Shown here piece after piece: positions 21,164 through 32,635 of a stretch of DNA of 64,000 nt. Source of the DNA: Gymnopus androsaceus JB14 (Eukaryota; Basidiomycota; Agaricomycetes; Agaricales; Omphalotaceae); NCBI GenBank assembly GCA_009733575.1, contig ML769390.1:434001-498000 (forward strand), given 5' to 3'. The translations under genes and the position numbers were made by a program. The notes under the pieces were generated by a model. That model was not told the origin of the DNA. It ran no database searches and saw nothing but the letters and a program-made list of their open reading frames with translations. Numbering within the stretch: position 1 is the stretch's first letter; every line of letters starts with the position of its first letter.

Positions 21164-22085
21164 TTATGCAGGAAGTTCGAATTTTTGCCCCTGGAGCACC
21201 CTGTACGAAGACCTCAGTAAGACGATCGAGACAAGAATGAAGTAACCCACTTTGTGAAATAAACGTAGAAAAAGTCGATATATAGACCAGTCTGCACTAT
21301 TCCTGCGGTGATCGCTATCGGGTCAACAACGCCCTCGGAAAAGTATCTGACCGCGTATTTATAATTAGATGTGGTTAAAATGCGAAACACGGAACTGACC
21401 TGTAAATCCAGTTTGGAATGTACAGCGCCCGGTATATTCCCAATGCTGCGAGGTAATGCGTGGTAATGGTTTCTGCTTCTCCAGTCCGCTGAAGCATGAA
21501 TAGTTGGGGGAGAATGGCAACGGATTCCAGGAAAATCGAGAACGACCAGAGGATTTCAGTGGGCCAAAAGTGGTAGTTGAATATGAGGGCAAAGACAACA
21601 CAAGGTCCTAGCAAGAACTCGAGGCGGAACGTGTCAATAGAGGGATCATTCGAGGGTCTGGATATTGCAGGAAAAGGTTAGAACTCAGCTGTGAAAAAGT
21701 AGCAAGTTTACACACCGGTAGCGGTATTTCATGAGATACAAGATATAGCAGCTACTTCCGATGAAGAAGACCTTCATAGACGTGTTATAAAGCGAGATCC
21801 AGCGGAAGAACAAATCAAGGTAGCGGGTCACGAAAACAGCAACGTAGAGAGCCTGGGTTTTGAATGAAATGCCTGTCGTATAATCCCGTTAGCTTTTCCA
21901 GTTCTGCAAGGAGAAAAATTGGTAGTTGCGCTGAACGAACCTCGACATGACCGTGTCGTTCGTATTTTGTGCACAAGAATGAGAATGGAAGCTAGATGAG
22001 CCAAATCACCTAAATTTGGCGTTTTATTAGCTGAAGATAAGCTAGATTTAATCAGAAACCAACCCAGTAAACGGAAGAGATTCAT
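21164..22085 (-). CDS. ERD2: ER lumen protein-retaining (KDEL/HDEL) receptor, copy 2
   Basis: Near-identical to 12932-13853, with the same tiny first exon, the same introns and the same C terminus QKFELPA. The block [15 protein letters not shown] and the helices are unchanged, and no break is visible, so this should encode a full receptor. The upstream region is duplicated as well, so both copies probably carry the same promoter. Differences I noticed are mostly in introns and flanks, such as the loss of about 14 bp near 22166 relative to copy 1. Confidence 0.94.
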
Positions 22086-23025
22086 AGCAAAAGTCCTTGA
22101 GTCGAAGCGAGAATAGATTGACGTGGTATAGCGTGAGTTCTGTGAGGCTTCGGCTTTTCGGCAAGGCTCTTCCTCAAACTTCCTCGCCAATCTTAAAAAA
22201 TCGCGGTGGTCTTCTCAAATTTTGGTGAGTCTCTGGAGATTTATACGTTCAATATGATGCTCTAGTAAAAGGGTCGACTCTTTCATCCTGGATTGCTCGA
22301 AAAAAGGACCCGTATTCTTCCATTTCTCATCGAATTTCCGAACCCTACAAACGCGTCTTTATTCTCATTGTGCCTCTGAAAGATCATCGAGGTGCATTGT
22401 AAGGCTAGACGGACATTCTTGGACTTCATGCATATAGGCTGCTACGGTCTAGAGGCTCACGGCCTAGCAGCAAAGGCGGAGTCATACAATGGACATGGTG
22501 GCAGATTTTCTGCTGCCATTTTCTGATCGTTCGAAGCCGAGCTCGCGGAGAATAGTGCAACTCTTCGCTGAGTGGTCTCTGGTGTGGTTTATTCTCGAAC
22601 ATACAGTCTCAACTGCCCGTTAATAGCACTCGAGCAAAAGTTTACTGTTCGGCGTGTGTGGTTACATGCATACAATTGCTGGTGCGGGATGCGATTTCGG
22701 TGGATATGTGAACGATATCTGGGTCCTTTTGTCTGCTTCTAGGAGCTGGAGATATGAGATCAACCTTGGTCTGGACTTCAGACCCTGATTTTTTTTTGTT
22801 ACTGTACTTGTTGTTCAACCGATCTTGCAGACTAACTGGTCCTTTTCATAGATTCTGGAGATTTCAAGCTCAAGCTCAAGGTTCGAGCTTTACGTTTAGG
22901 TTCAATGGCATTTGACTGTAATTCTGCTGTAGAAAAATATGACTGCTTTGTCTTGCAATTTTGACCGTGTTTTAGGAGGTACCCTGTTTGAAATATTTGA
23001 ACTCTCATGCAACCCTCAACCTTCA
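22086..23025. other. Upstream region of ERD2 copy 2, non-coding
   Basis: Counterpart of 13854-14777 up to 22997, then a 28-bp unique stretch before the foldback element. No gene seen. Confidence 0.5.
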
Positions 23026-23456
23026 CAGCTGTTTACGAAATTGTAGCATAGTTTTGGCGAAACTCTCCTTACTGTTTTTATTTACAACCAAACAAGACGA
23101 CGTCATGCCGCAGCCTACTGTGAGCCCCAACGCCTCTGCTCAATGCTCCACGTCGCGGTCACCTGCGTATATTTACAGCCAAGTCCAGAGAATTGAGCTT
23201 CCTCGGCCTACCACCAGTTAGGTCTTTTGTGACTTTCCCGGTCTCTAGCACATTCGCCTTCACCCTGCTGACTGTCGATTGGGAAACGTGAAATTTCGAG
23301 CTGTAGTTTGGACTTGGTTTTCAGTCAACGAAAGAGTGTAGATTTTTTCTTTTGCAGTTGGATGGATGTAGCGAAAATTGCGGTGGCGTGTTTGGTTGTA
23401 AATAAAATTAGTAAGGAGAGTTTCGCCAAACTATGCTACAATTTCGTAAACAGCTG
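23026..23456. mobile_element. Foldback element with ~70-bp inverted arms
   Basis: The left arm at 23026-23095 (starting CAGCTGTTTACGAAATTGTA) is matched in reverse complement by the right arm at 23388-23456 (ending TACAATTTCGTAAACAGCTG), with only a few mismatches. A second short inverted pair (CCAAGTCCA / TGGACTTGG) lies further inside. The ~290-bp core encodes nothing. It is a non-autonomous transposon of MITE/foldback type; I could not define a target duplication with confidence. Confidence 0.8.
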
Positions 23457-23760
23457 CAACGTTTGTTCTTTCAAGTTCCTCGACGCGGATGTTATAAATA
23501 GCTCCCGCCGAATCGTCCTAAATTGGCATCGTTACCTTGACTGTTACCTTCACTACTGACTGATGAGGAACTTTCCGTGGAACAAAATGAACGGGAACAA
23601 CGAGATAATTTCATTAACATTTCACCTCCCACTGTTACAGCGGTCCCTGATTTCGTATTCTGTCTCTCGCCTGCCGTGATAACGCTGGGACGGGACCACA
23701 GTTTGCTTTATCCCTTTCTTTGTCTTTCACCGCCGTTCTGGCTACTCACCTTCATTTTCT
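23457..23760. other. Intergenic, promoter side of the TM198-like gene
   Basis: No coding sequence recognised. It holds a TATAAATA motif at about 23493 and a pyrimidine-rich stretch before the ATG at 23761. Confidence 0.4.
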
Positions 23761-25029
23761 ATGACGGCTGCAGCCCGTCCCAATAACCTCCTACTTTCCC
23801 TGTGGTTTATACTTTATCAAGTTTCGACTCAGGTCCTTGCTACGCCGCACTCTCCTTCTGTGGCCAACATCTATGCAAGAAAAGTAGATCCAATCATATC
23901 CTACTCTTCAAATGGATCTGTATCCATTCTGGACCCTTCTACAGAAGAGCCTATTCCACAAGGTCCTGGCACTGATGGAAGTGGCACGAATTTTTCCCTC
24001 CCAGCGATAATCTGGCTGGTATTTCTCCTTGTTATTGGTGCTCCTCTGGCTGTGGCAGGTATCCGTGGCTGGCGATGCACAACTGGTGTTGCTACTGGTT
24101 TGGCTGCTATTGTCTGTTGTGAGTCCGTTGAACCCCCTTACTACGCCGACTTAAACCCATTCCTCTCTAGCTTGGGCAGCTATCATTAATTCTGTCGACC
24201 AAGAGGGAATTTCTGACACTCTCATCACTCTCATCGTTCTCGCATTTGGTTTTCTTGGTCTCATCATCGGTGTCTTTGAGTTTGCTCGTCTCGCAAGCAT
24301 GTCTGTGTTGTGTATTTTGGGTGGACTGGCTTTTGGCTTGCGAGTCATCTTGATTAAAAAAGACCTGTTGACCTCGTCTTTGGCCGTAAATTGGGTTATT
24401 GTCGCTGTATTTGGTGCAGCAGGTGGTCTACTGCTCATTTGGAAAAACAGAGCTGCAATGGCACGTCAATTCGAGGCACACCTGTTATACATTTTCTAAT
24501 ACTTTCCATTTTTGACAGCTCATCGGCTTGCGCTAGTACCGGGACCTTTCTAGCGTTCTTGGGAATTGACCTGATTATGAACCGTCAATCTGGACTCAGT
24601 TTTGGGCTTAGATCACTCTTCGACAACAACGATAACCATCTTGCAGTGAGTGTAAATTTTCATGACATTCCACATTCTTTGTTAATCTTCTAAACTTGCT
24701 CCCGATAGTACTTTCTGGAATCTAGCTACGATCCGACATTGTCTACTAGAATCCTTCTTATCGCCTCAATGGGCTTGACGTATGCTAATTCGCGTTCTAA
24801 TTTCTGAGAGGATGGTGACTAATTTGGATTGTATAGGCCTGTACTTGCCTTTGCTCAGCACCGGATATTCAAGGACCCGTTTACACGACGAGGGCCGCCA
24901 CCCTCTGATGAAGAACTATGTCTCAACTACCCCACTGAAGATCTCAGTGCTCGCAGAGGGACAGCATTCTTGTCTGAACTTTGGGATGGTGCAAAATTAA
25001 AGATGAATGCCAATCGGTTCAGCCTGTGA
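23761..25029 (+). CDS. TM7S3/TM198-like multi-pass membrane protein
   Basis: Begins with a signal peptide or first helix (NNLLLSLWFILYQVSTQVLA), then a short lumenal Ser/Pro stretch, then about seven hydrophobic helices. These include AIIWLVFLLVIGAPLAVAGI, TLIVLAFGFLGLIIGVFEFA, VNWVIVAVFGAAGGLLLIW and GTFLAFLGIDLIMN. This order, with Gly-rich helices and a FFG/FLG-type centre, matches the fungal TM198-like domain family. A hydrophilic tail follows (RGPPPSDEELCLNYPTEDLS). Several introns; the first runs from GTGAGTCCG near 24119 to CTCTAG before TTGGGCAGC. The exons join in frame by eye. Function is unknown in fungi. Convergent with the J-protein gene. Confidence 0.72.
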
Positions 25030-25307
25030 TTCATTGAGATTACTTTAGTCTCCGAGTTGAAATGCCAACCTATTTATTCTCTGTACTTCATGTCGACGCA
25101 AGTGTCGACGTACATAGTCTTATACCTATGAAACAGGAGTTTCATTCGTTGTAGTAATACGTACCTGCATATTTACATTCTCGGACCAATTTGGCTATTG
25201 CACAACATGTATGTATCCTTGAACAACTCATTTGAACTGCTAGTATATGAGGCACTAAGTAATATACAATAACGTTTACAACAATACACCCTCCCATTGT
25301 ATTACAA

Positions 25308-26844
25308 TCAACTCCAACTCACACTTCTTGCCCTCACATAGCTCGAATTTTGTCTCATAAAGGTTGGAGGAGGCGATGGTCTTGGGGAAGGTAGCTTCCC
25401 TTCACCTTCGCACGCCGATAACGGAGAGGGAGAATGACCGTTGTCGGTGTTTCCAGGAATCACCAATTGAGAAGGACTGGCCTCACTACGAGTTCGTTCG
25501 CGCACGATCGCCCTCTCCCATACGCTTCGCAAAGGCCCAGCGTCCTGCTTGACTTTTGCTTCTATGATCATGTTCTGCGGATGGATAATGAGTAATGTAA
25601 GACGAAATAAATGGATGAATGGTCATTCACCTTTAATTCTTCGGCGAGTAAATCGATTATGTCAGTGGAAGGCTGAAGTACTGGCCGCATATGCGAAGTG
25701 CTAACTCGAGTGGTAGGAGTAGCCGGGTGTATCGATTGTAAATCTGTGTGAAGCATAATGGAGGCTAGAAAAGAGGTCAGTTCCACGGACTAGTACTTGG
25801 CAGAGAGTACTTTACCTTCAACATCACTGAAAGCAGCCAATTTGCTGATTTGTTGTAAAACCTGCTGTTGCTCATCGCGTTGAACATCGGGAAAGAGCAT
25901 CGGCGCAACTTTGGTGAGCGCCAAGCTCAAGAAAAGAAATATTTGGTGCAAGAAAAGAACGTGTTGATAGGCCACTCGCTGGGGGAATAGGATATGCAAT
26001 AATGTCGGACTCGCGCCACTGTTCGTTGGGTCCCAAAATGCCGGCGAAAAGATGGAAAGAGAAGATGGTGATGGATAGAGAACGTATGCCAGCTCAGATG
26101 CAAGGAAGACAAAATATAAGATATATCGCCACTACAATCATTAGCATATCTGAACAATGTGCGTATTGACAAAAAACCTACAAATTTCACTGGGTTGTGA
26201 TTACCCACAGCGGAAAATACTAGCAACCCTACAGCTGTAGCTATGTGGTATCCAACACTTTGCAATAGCCCGTGCCGCAAGTATTCACGAGTAGTGCTTA
26301 ACTTACTCCATTGGAGCACATCAGGTCCAAATCTAGAATGAGGTGAATATCTGAATGCGGCAGCAATCTACAAAGTACTTGCCTGTCGTAGGCAAACCTA
26401 ACCGTCGGGTTTTTCAGCGCCTCAAAAGCATCTCTAGTCGTCATAAATAATTCTGCTCCCTGTGGCCCCACTCTATCCGGGTGAAATTTTTTTGCACTAA
26501 CAGTACTGTAAATAAATTGCATGCATAGGCCCAAGGAACAGTACGCACAACTGTCGGAAGGCCAATTTAAGCCCATTTTCATCAACATGGGGCGAAACGC
26601 CGAGAATTTCGTAGAAGTTTGGAGCCATATTATTTGAGCCATTGATTAGCGTGTATAAGAGATAACCGAGTACAACAGCAGAGTAGGTGTAGCGATAGAG
26701 TTGAGCGAAAGCTGGTGTTCCTGGGGAGGGTGCTGCACGACCAAATCGTGGGTACAGAGGAAGAATGATCTTTAGGGCTTGTTGGGTAGCGACTCGTGGA
26801 ATGAAGGACCACCCTACGAACCCTAATAGAGCTGAATATACCAT
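25308..26844 (-). CDS. Membrane-anchored J-domain (DnaJ/HSP40) protein
   Basis: An Hsp70 co-chaperone anchored in an organelle membrane, probably ER or mitochondria. From ATG 26844 (MVYSALLGFVGWSFIP) an N-terminal hydrophobic segment and a second helix (YSAVVLGYLLYTLING) precede the J domain: NFYEILGVSPHVDENGLKLAFRQL, an intron, then KKFHPDRVG, which carries the HPD motif required for Hsp70 stimulation, and RDAFEALKNPTVRFAYDR. Further helices follow (SVGYHIATAVGLLVFSAVG, YILYFVFLASELAYVLYP, VLFLHQIFLFLSLALTKV). The Ser/Pro-rich tail ends SVSWS at 25308. At least six exons. It resembles membrane J-proteins common in basidiomycetes; the specific orthologue is uncertain. Confidence 0.82.
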
Positions 26845-27195
26845 TCGGATGAAACTGAATTTTGTGTGTGAGAAACGACACTGAAGGAATGGATAGATAA
26901 CTTGCAAATGGATCCGTCTACACGTCGAAGGCAGTGGCCAGCTCCGCAAAGTTGTTATGAAGCCAGAGTTGGACGTCAAAGAAAGAAAGGTAAAGTCGGA
27001 CCGCAAATACCGCGAACAACTGACGTCGTTGAACGTGTGATTTCAGAGTGCGCCACAAGTGAGTCACCGTACTACGTCATGAAAGGTAAGTATGTTCTAA
27101 TGTAAGTATTCTGTCTAAGGACTCTATGAAGTTCGAATTCGTCATGTAGAAACATGATGAGGCTCGTAGTCTCCGCGATGACAATACAACACGCT
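26845..27195. other. Intergenic, upstream of the J-protein and downstream of UGT-2
   Basis: About 350 bp. A plus-strand frame (26902-27105) shows no family features. No gene is called. Confidence 0.45.
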
Positions 27196-29200
27196 TTACT
27201 TGGTCATAAAATCTGAAAAATTTTCCATCGCCTTTCGCGCAATGCCATTGCGATGATCCTCCTTCATGGCCTTACTAAAGGCAATAACCCTTTGTCGCAT
27301 CTGCGCTCCATCTTCTCCTCGCATTACTTTCCATACATCGCTCATTTCCTTCTCTACAGCTTCCCTTGTTCCTTGGACCACTGGACCACGATGTGTGGCT
27401 CGTCCAATGCTTTCGCCATTTCGAACCTGGATAAGTTCATATGCAAGCCCGAGTCCGACCGAAAGTTGGTTCCTAAAAACAACGTCGAGGAAATTATCTC
27501 CTCTGATACAGATTTTACTTACGCGGTGAGAGGCTGGTCAAGTGTATAGGGCCACAAAACCATAGGACTTGGTTCAAAAAGGCTTCATTGATCGAATTGG
27601 AGCCGGCATGACTCTTCATACCAAGAGTTAGTTGGTTGGAATTACATTCATCAGTTCACTCACCAAATACCACCCAGTCGCTTCATGCTTCAGCACCGCT
27701 TGTTGAGGGACAAATCCTGCGAGCAATCCACGTCCAGATTTTCTGATTTCGTCACGATGTTCCGCCGTTAGTAGCTTATTGGTGGTCCCGCCAGCAAACA
27801 GGAACGGTAGAGGCGGGTCAGCAGCCAGGATCGTCTTGACTAACGCGTCAAAGAGATGCGGGGTATTGTAAGGCAGAAATGTGGTTCCAAAGCTAATATA
27901 GAGGACACTATTTGGCCCGTAACTCTTGTTCATGTCATTCAAGAAAGACATGACTTGCTCATCCTGGGTGGAGAGAGCTTGAACTTGAGGAAGAATTCCG
28001 CCGTTCCACCAAGTCTCGGGATATTGAGGGCTGGATCAAAGTGATTGAGGGCGAGCGGATGAGTATTAGCGAAACACATCCATACCCAACGTGATAAAAA
28101 AGGTGCATCGGTGACGTTCGTTTCATCTCTTCCACTTCCCCGGGCTCCATAATCGGACTGGTATGGACAATGAGACCATCAAGTCGAGACATACGACTGG
28201 TAATTGTTATAAATAACTGAGCTTGAGCTACCGCCATTGAGTTTTCACCAGTGTCGAGTGAGTCCGTTTGCGGGTCTATAAGAGAGTCACGGTAAGCAGA
28301 GAAAGTCGGCATCATTTCCAGTACACATACTCAGTTCGTCTGAAAAAAAGAGCTTTCTTAGTTTGTGCCATTTAAATTCTCATTGAGAGTAAACTTACGA
28401 TGATACATTGGAGGGAGGCAAGTCGTTTGAGCAACTACATCCGAAGCTTTGCACCAGATCTGTAGTGTTCAAGTTATACTCAAATAATGAGACCGGACTC
28501 AATTGAATAAGTCGACAAACATACCCTGTATGCGTAATAGTCTACCAGAGTGAACTCCATTGGCGGCTTGTTTCTCTGCTTCACAATAGACAGGTCCCCA
28601 ATACGTTTCGGGATATTCGTCTTTGCGCACCCAGTACCTGGAGTAAAGAGAATAAGTGGATAGACAATGCATTACATACATACTTTATTCTTACAGATTA
28701 TAGAGGGCAGCATTTGTCGGAGTGTAAGCCAACGCTGGTATCTTATGTGGTGTGATGGCGTCTAACATGTCCATTGAGGGCAAAAGCACAAACTAGAGCG
28801 ATGGATATATAAATGACTGACAAAACTTGAGCAGGATGAAACATACGTCTAGAATGGCTAATGCGGGCATAAGTTTGAAAGGTGAAGGATGAGCTTCAGG
28901 CTTTAGGAGGTCTTCGAGGAAGGAAGGCAGCAAGGTCATTAGAGACCTGATCTGCTCCATCAAAGAGTTCAAGTTGCCTTCTCCCAAAAGCTTTACATTG
29001 AGACGCGAACGAGGTTCATCCGCAAGACCATAAAGCGTCATTTCTCGCTCAACTGAGGGAGGGGAAAAGGCTGGCGAGCTCGTTCCAGTAGTGATGTAGG
29101 TGATGTAAAGCTCTGGGTACATCACCAGGAGATTCATGGTGAAGGAGAAGATTGGCCGTACATGCCCAAATAATGGGGAACAAATTACGAGGAAGTGGTA
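27196..29200 (-). CDS. UDP-glycosyltransferase (UGT-2), one frame break
   Basis: Near-full-length paralogue of UGT-1. The acceptor domain begins YHFLVICSPLFGHVRPIFSF (about 29190), the usual first strand plus the GHxxP loop. It continues through MNLLVMYPELYITYITTG and a helical linker to WWNGGILPQVQ. The donor domain then reads MSFLNDMNKSYGPNSVLYIS, AGFVPQQAVLKHEATGWYL and SHAGSNSINEAFLNQV. Compared with UGT-1 one base is missing near 27565-27571 (NQVPMVLWP becomes NQVLWFCGP), shifting frame before the last exon. The last exon itself is intact to the TAA at 27196. I could not find an in-frame ATG before the first strand, so the true start is probably on a small upstream exon. Substrate is unknown. 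Confidence 0.82.
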
Positions 29201-30320
29201 GGAGACATCGTGGTATTTTGAGTCTGTAGCTAATTTTCCCCAGATTTAAATACTCCAAGTGTGAGTCGTAAGAGCGAGCGTCAATTGGCACGCATATATC
29301 CACGCATTTCCTTCTTTTCCCTTCCATATGAATTTCGAAAACAGGTTAAAACTGTAGGGAAGGAAGTAAGGAAGGAAGTAAGGAAATAGGGAAGAAAGGA
29401 AAAAGGCGTGGTCCCATTCAGGAACTGCACAGTGCGTCAAGTTGTATGCCACGCATACCTGAACCAGAAAGCCGTATGATCTGTCAATATCGGGCTCCCC
29501 AGTCTAGATACGAGCTCCATGGGAATGAGGACAAATTTATTACTTTACAATTTTAGTAAGTATGGGAGGTTGAACATAAGCATGGGTACTGTTTGCGCGC
29601 CATCTTTACGGACTTCGTGCGACGTTTATTTTCCGAACCTGAATTGGCTTCTGTTGGTATAGATCTTTACCACCAAAGATTTGCTTGGAATGATAAGCCC
29701 ACCGAATTCCTTCCCGCAATGTCAGTGTGTAGTCGGATGGACTGGTCATGGTGTTTACGCTCTCCTATTCAGGCTGGTGTCGCTAAACATTGCTGTCACA
29801 ATTGAAAGGATTGAGTGAAGCATCGTCAACATCGGGGATGATATAATTTGAGATACCCAATTGCTAAGACTAGTAATACTAGACTGGTTGTTTACTACCC
29901 GTTTCAACGAAGAAAGAGAGAAACGGCTGGAAACGATCAGCAGAGCAAGAAGAAATATTACCAGTGTTCCAGTACCGCTTCGTAGGCTCTGTATGCTGCA
30001 GACCATTACGACAACGTAGCCCCTCAGCTGTTATCTCAGACGCCAAGGTTACTCCGGTTAAAATTTGTTCTTATATTCTGACAATGTTCTTGTGGTGAAC
30101 CGGGGGTTGGTGGGAGCATCTACTTCGTAATCTTACTATATCTTCGCATCCTGTCTGTCCTACAGTTTAATGCCATAATACTTGTTTGTATTCGGTAACA
30201 GTACATTCACCCCAACACATGCCAGATATGCCGCTGAGACAGGAATCGAGTATCACAGCTGGATTTACCGCGCGCCGCCTTGGACTCAAAGTTTCGACTG
30301 CCGGTTTACTGGCTCCCAGT
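29201..30320. other. Intergenic, ~1.1 kb
   Basis: Contains a GGAAGGAAGT purine repeat (about 29358-29400) and short uninformative frames on both strands. I see no recognisable gene. It should include the UGT-2 promoter or first exon and the 3' flank of flavocytochrome b2. Confidence 0.45.
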
Positions 30321-32494
30321 CTACTCGTTCCACCTATGAGAAACATTAGCAATCTGAAATCGGACACCACGATCAACTAATTCGTTCACCAGGTCTGGGG
30401 TTAGGTCGCTGATACTAGCAGCACCTAACAGTCGCATAGAAGTCGATATTTCTCGATGAAGGATGTGCAGTATCTTTGAGACGCCGGCTTCCCCATAAGC
30501 CTGTCAATGGGTAAATGTTAATTGACCAGACTAGAAAACTGTGGCCTACGTACACTTAGCGCATAGTGGAAAGGTCTACCAAGACCTACGGCCTTCGCTC
30601 CCAAGCAAACAGCTTTGATCACGTCTGTCGTGAACAAATCGGATCAGCGTATCCACAAGAGAGTCAGAGAGGTTACAGTACCTGTTCCCCGACGTATTCC
30701 ACCTTAAAATGGTCCTTTAGTGTTAACTTGCATGGCGGTAGGGAGCACAACTCTCACCGTCTATATACACTATGTCACAAGAGATTCAGAGTGAGTGGTT
30801 TAAGGGAGGTATTGAGACGAACGGACCTTCCATCTTGTCAAACAGATCCGGTCGCTGCTGACGTATTCTGTAAAGAACCTCAAGAGGAGGTAGAGAGCTG
30901 TCGATTCTAAGCCTGTTGTAACTGGATAAAATGCTAGAGGAAACCCACTATTCCAGCTGTCGACCTGAGAACAACGGTTGAATTATCAAGTTAGAGTCAA
31001 AGAACCTCATTCGCACCTCCATGGTTTGACAAAAGGATGCCTTCTACTCCTGCTTCGGCGGCTAAAAGCTGCATCCTGCCCACCAGTCAAAGTTATATCA
31101 TACTATGGGTGTAATTGATACCTACCTCTACACATTGAACGCCTACCTCGAACTTATCAGATACAGACTACCTGTGCATACAAAATTCAACTGCTCACCT
31201 TTGAGGACAATAGGCAGCTTGATGATACTACGCAGCCAAGGGATAGTCACTTGCCAGCTCATATGTGCATCAAGAGCATTGTTTCTATTAACATGCAGTG
31301 AGCTCGTGCCGAGGAAATTTGTCGCTCCCTCAGCATCTCCCTCGGCGTAATACTGGGTTATCCCTTCCTCCGCTTCCAAAATCCAGCTCGATTTCACGTC
31401 TCTCTCTCTGTTACCAACCACTACTTGCATCAACGGTCAAGAAAATCGCCTTGTACCCCAAACGTTCTGCTTCCTGAACCATCTTTGTAGCGGAAGCGAG
31501 ATCAGTGTTCTTGTAGAGCTGGAAAAACAATATCTGAGAAGGCAAAGCTGCTGCTGCGATGGTGGCATGCGGGATAGACGAGTACGTGCAGACCATTTGA
31601 ATGATGTTGGCCTTTCCTGCTCCTCGCGTAATGTTTAGTTCACCTAGTGTCGAACGTTAGGTGAGTTTAAAGAGGGTAATCTATAACGGAGTATACCTTC
31701 TGGATGACCAAGCCTAGCAGTCGATGCGCCCGAAATAAAAAGAGGGAGAGAGGAAGAGTAGCCCAGTATCTTTGTCGAGGGATCACATTTCGATACCGGT
31801 CGCATTACACGAGCATGGAAGAAGAATCTATTGAATGCCCTAGCATTCTCTCTCAGAGCTGGAAAACCTATTTTTAGAAAAGCACCCAATCCTCGACGGA
31901 AAATGTGTACTTACTCAGTTCATCATCTGTTCCTGCTGAAAAGAATGCGAAGGCGCCATGAGGGAGCACTTGCTTTGCAACATCCTAATGAGGTCAAGTC
32001 AAAGATAGCCATTCAAGGATACTTCGGCAGCTAACCTCCATATCAGCCAGGTTAAGTATACGATTCAATGGAGGTCTTTGCTTCACAGCTTGTTGAAACC
32101 TCATTTCATCTTTCGTCGGTTCTTTCACTTCCGAGTCAAGTTTCTGGACATCTTCACTCTTGAGAGTCCCTAGGCGTTGCGAAGGAGACAAATTCTTCTG
32201 GATTGCATCTGAGGGATGTATAGGCTCGTATGCAGAAGTCGCGTCGCGACCAGCAAACTTGAGGATAATGTTTGGACCACCGGGATGTTTCTGGATGAGC
32301 TTGAGAACACGTAGACCCGGGAAAGGAGGAGCGTCATACTGAAAGAAACTCGGTTACATCCAACACTTGGCTATCTTGACAATGATCCAACAAGAGCTGA
32401 TAAGAGTAAGTAATGAGAAATTGGTGGTATCGGGCGAGGGAGACACTAACCTTGAATCTCTGTGTTTTGCTACTTCTTCTAGAGACCAGGACAT
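30321..32494 (-). CDS. CYB2: Flavocytochrome b2, L-lactate dehydrogenase (cytochrome c)
   Basis: Oxidises L-lactate (or a related 2-hydroxy acid) to pyruvate. In yeast it acts in the mitochondrial intermembrane space and passes electrons to cytochrome c. The start MSWSLEEVAKH (32494) begins a cytochrome b5 domain: VLDVTEFLS, a 43-nt intron, then HPGGPNIILKFAGRDAT and YEPIHP, giving both heme-ligand histidines. The FMN barrel follows: DVAKQVLPHGAFAFFSAGTD, GYKAIFLTVDA, LRSIIKLPIVLKG, ILLSNHGGRQL with the catalytic His, VYIDGGIRRGTDVIKA and GAKAVGLGRPFHYAL. It ends VSHRWNE at 30321. Many exons, all joinable in frame. No long mitochondrial presequence is visible, so location is uncertain. It shares a ~140-bp divergent promoter with DIS3. 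Confidence 0.9.
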
Positions 32495-32635
32495 GGTTGT
32501 CACTATTCAAACACGTTTCCCAAGACCGAGGGAGGTCAGAAACAAGTCGGGCCGCTATTTTGTTCACATGAGCAACTCAAAGAACTGTTAGCGATCAATC
32601 AAGCGCCCATGAAATAAATCCTGCTTTGACCTTCC
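32495..32635. promoter_or_regulatory. Compact divergent promoter between CYB2-like and DIS3
   Basis: Only 141 bp separate the two start codons, so the two genes probably share a bidirectional promoter. No specific factor site is claimed. Confidence 0.5.

Larger units (their letters stand above)
18051..22997. repeat. Segmental duplication unit 3 (LysM remnant - kinase-like - ERD2)
   Basis: Near-complete second unit, collinear with 10014-14777. It ends at GAAATATTTGAAC, 28 bp before the foldback element at 23026. It carries an extra stretch at about 18220-18400 with a small inverted motif (CGATCCATGCGGATG / CATCCATACGGATCG). Confidence 0.9.

Noticed and set aside
26902..27105. Short plus-strand frame between the J-protein and UGT-2
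   Set aside because: It overlaps the J-protein upstream region and shows no family features or splice partners.
29593..30006. Opposed short frames in the gap before flavocytochrome b2
   Set aside because: No conserved motifs, and they overlap each other in antisense with no support from splice sites.
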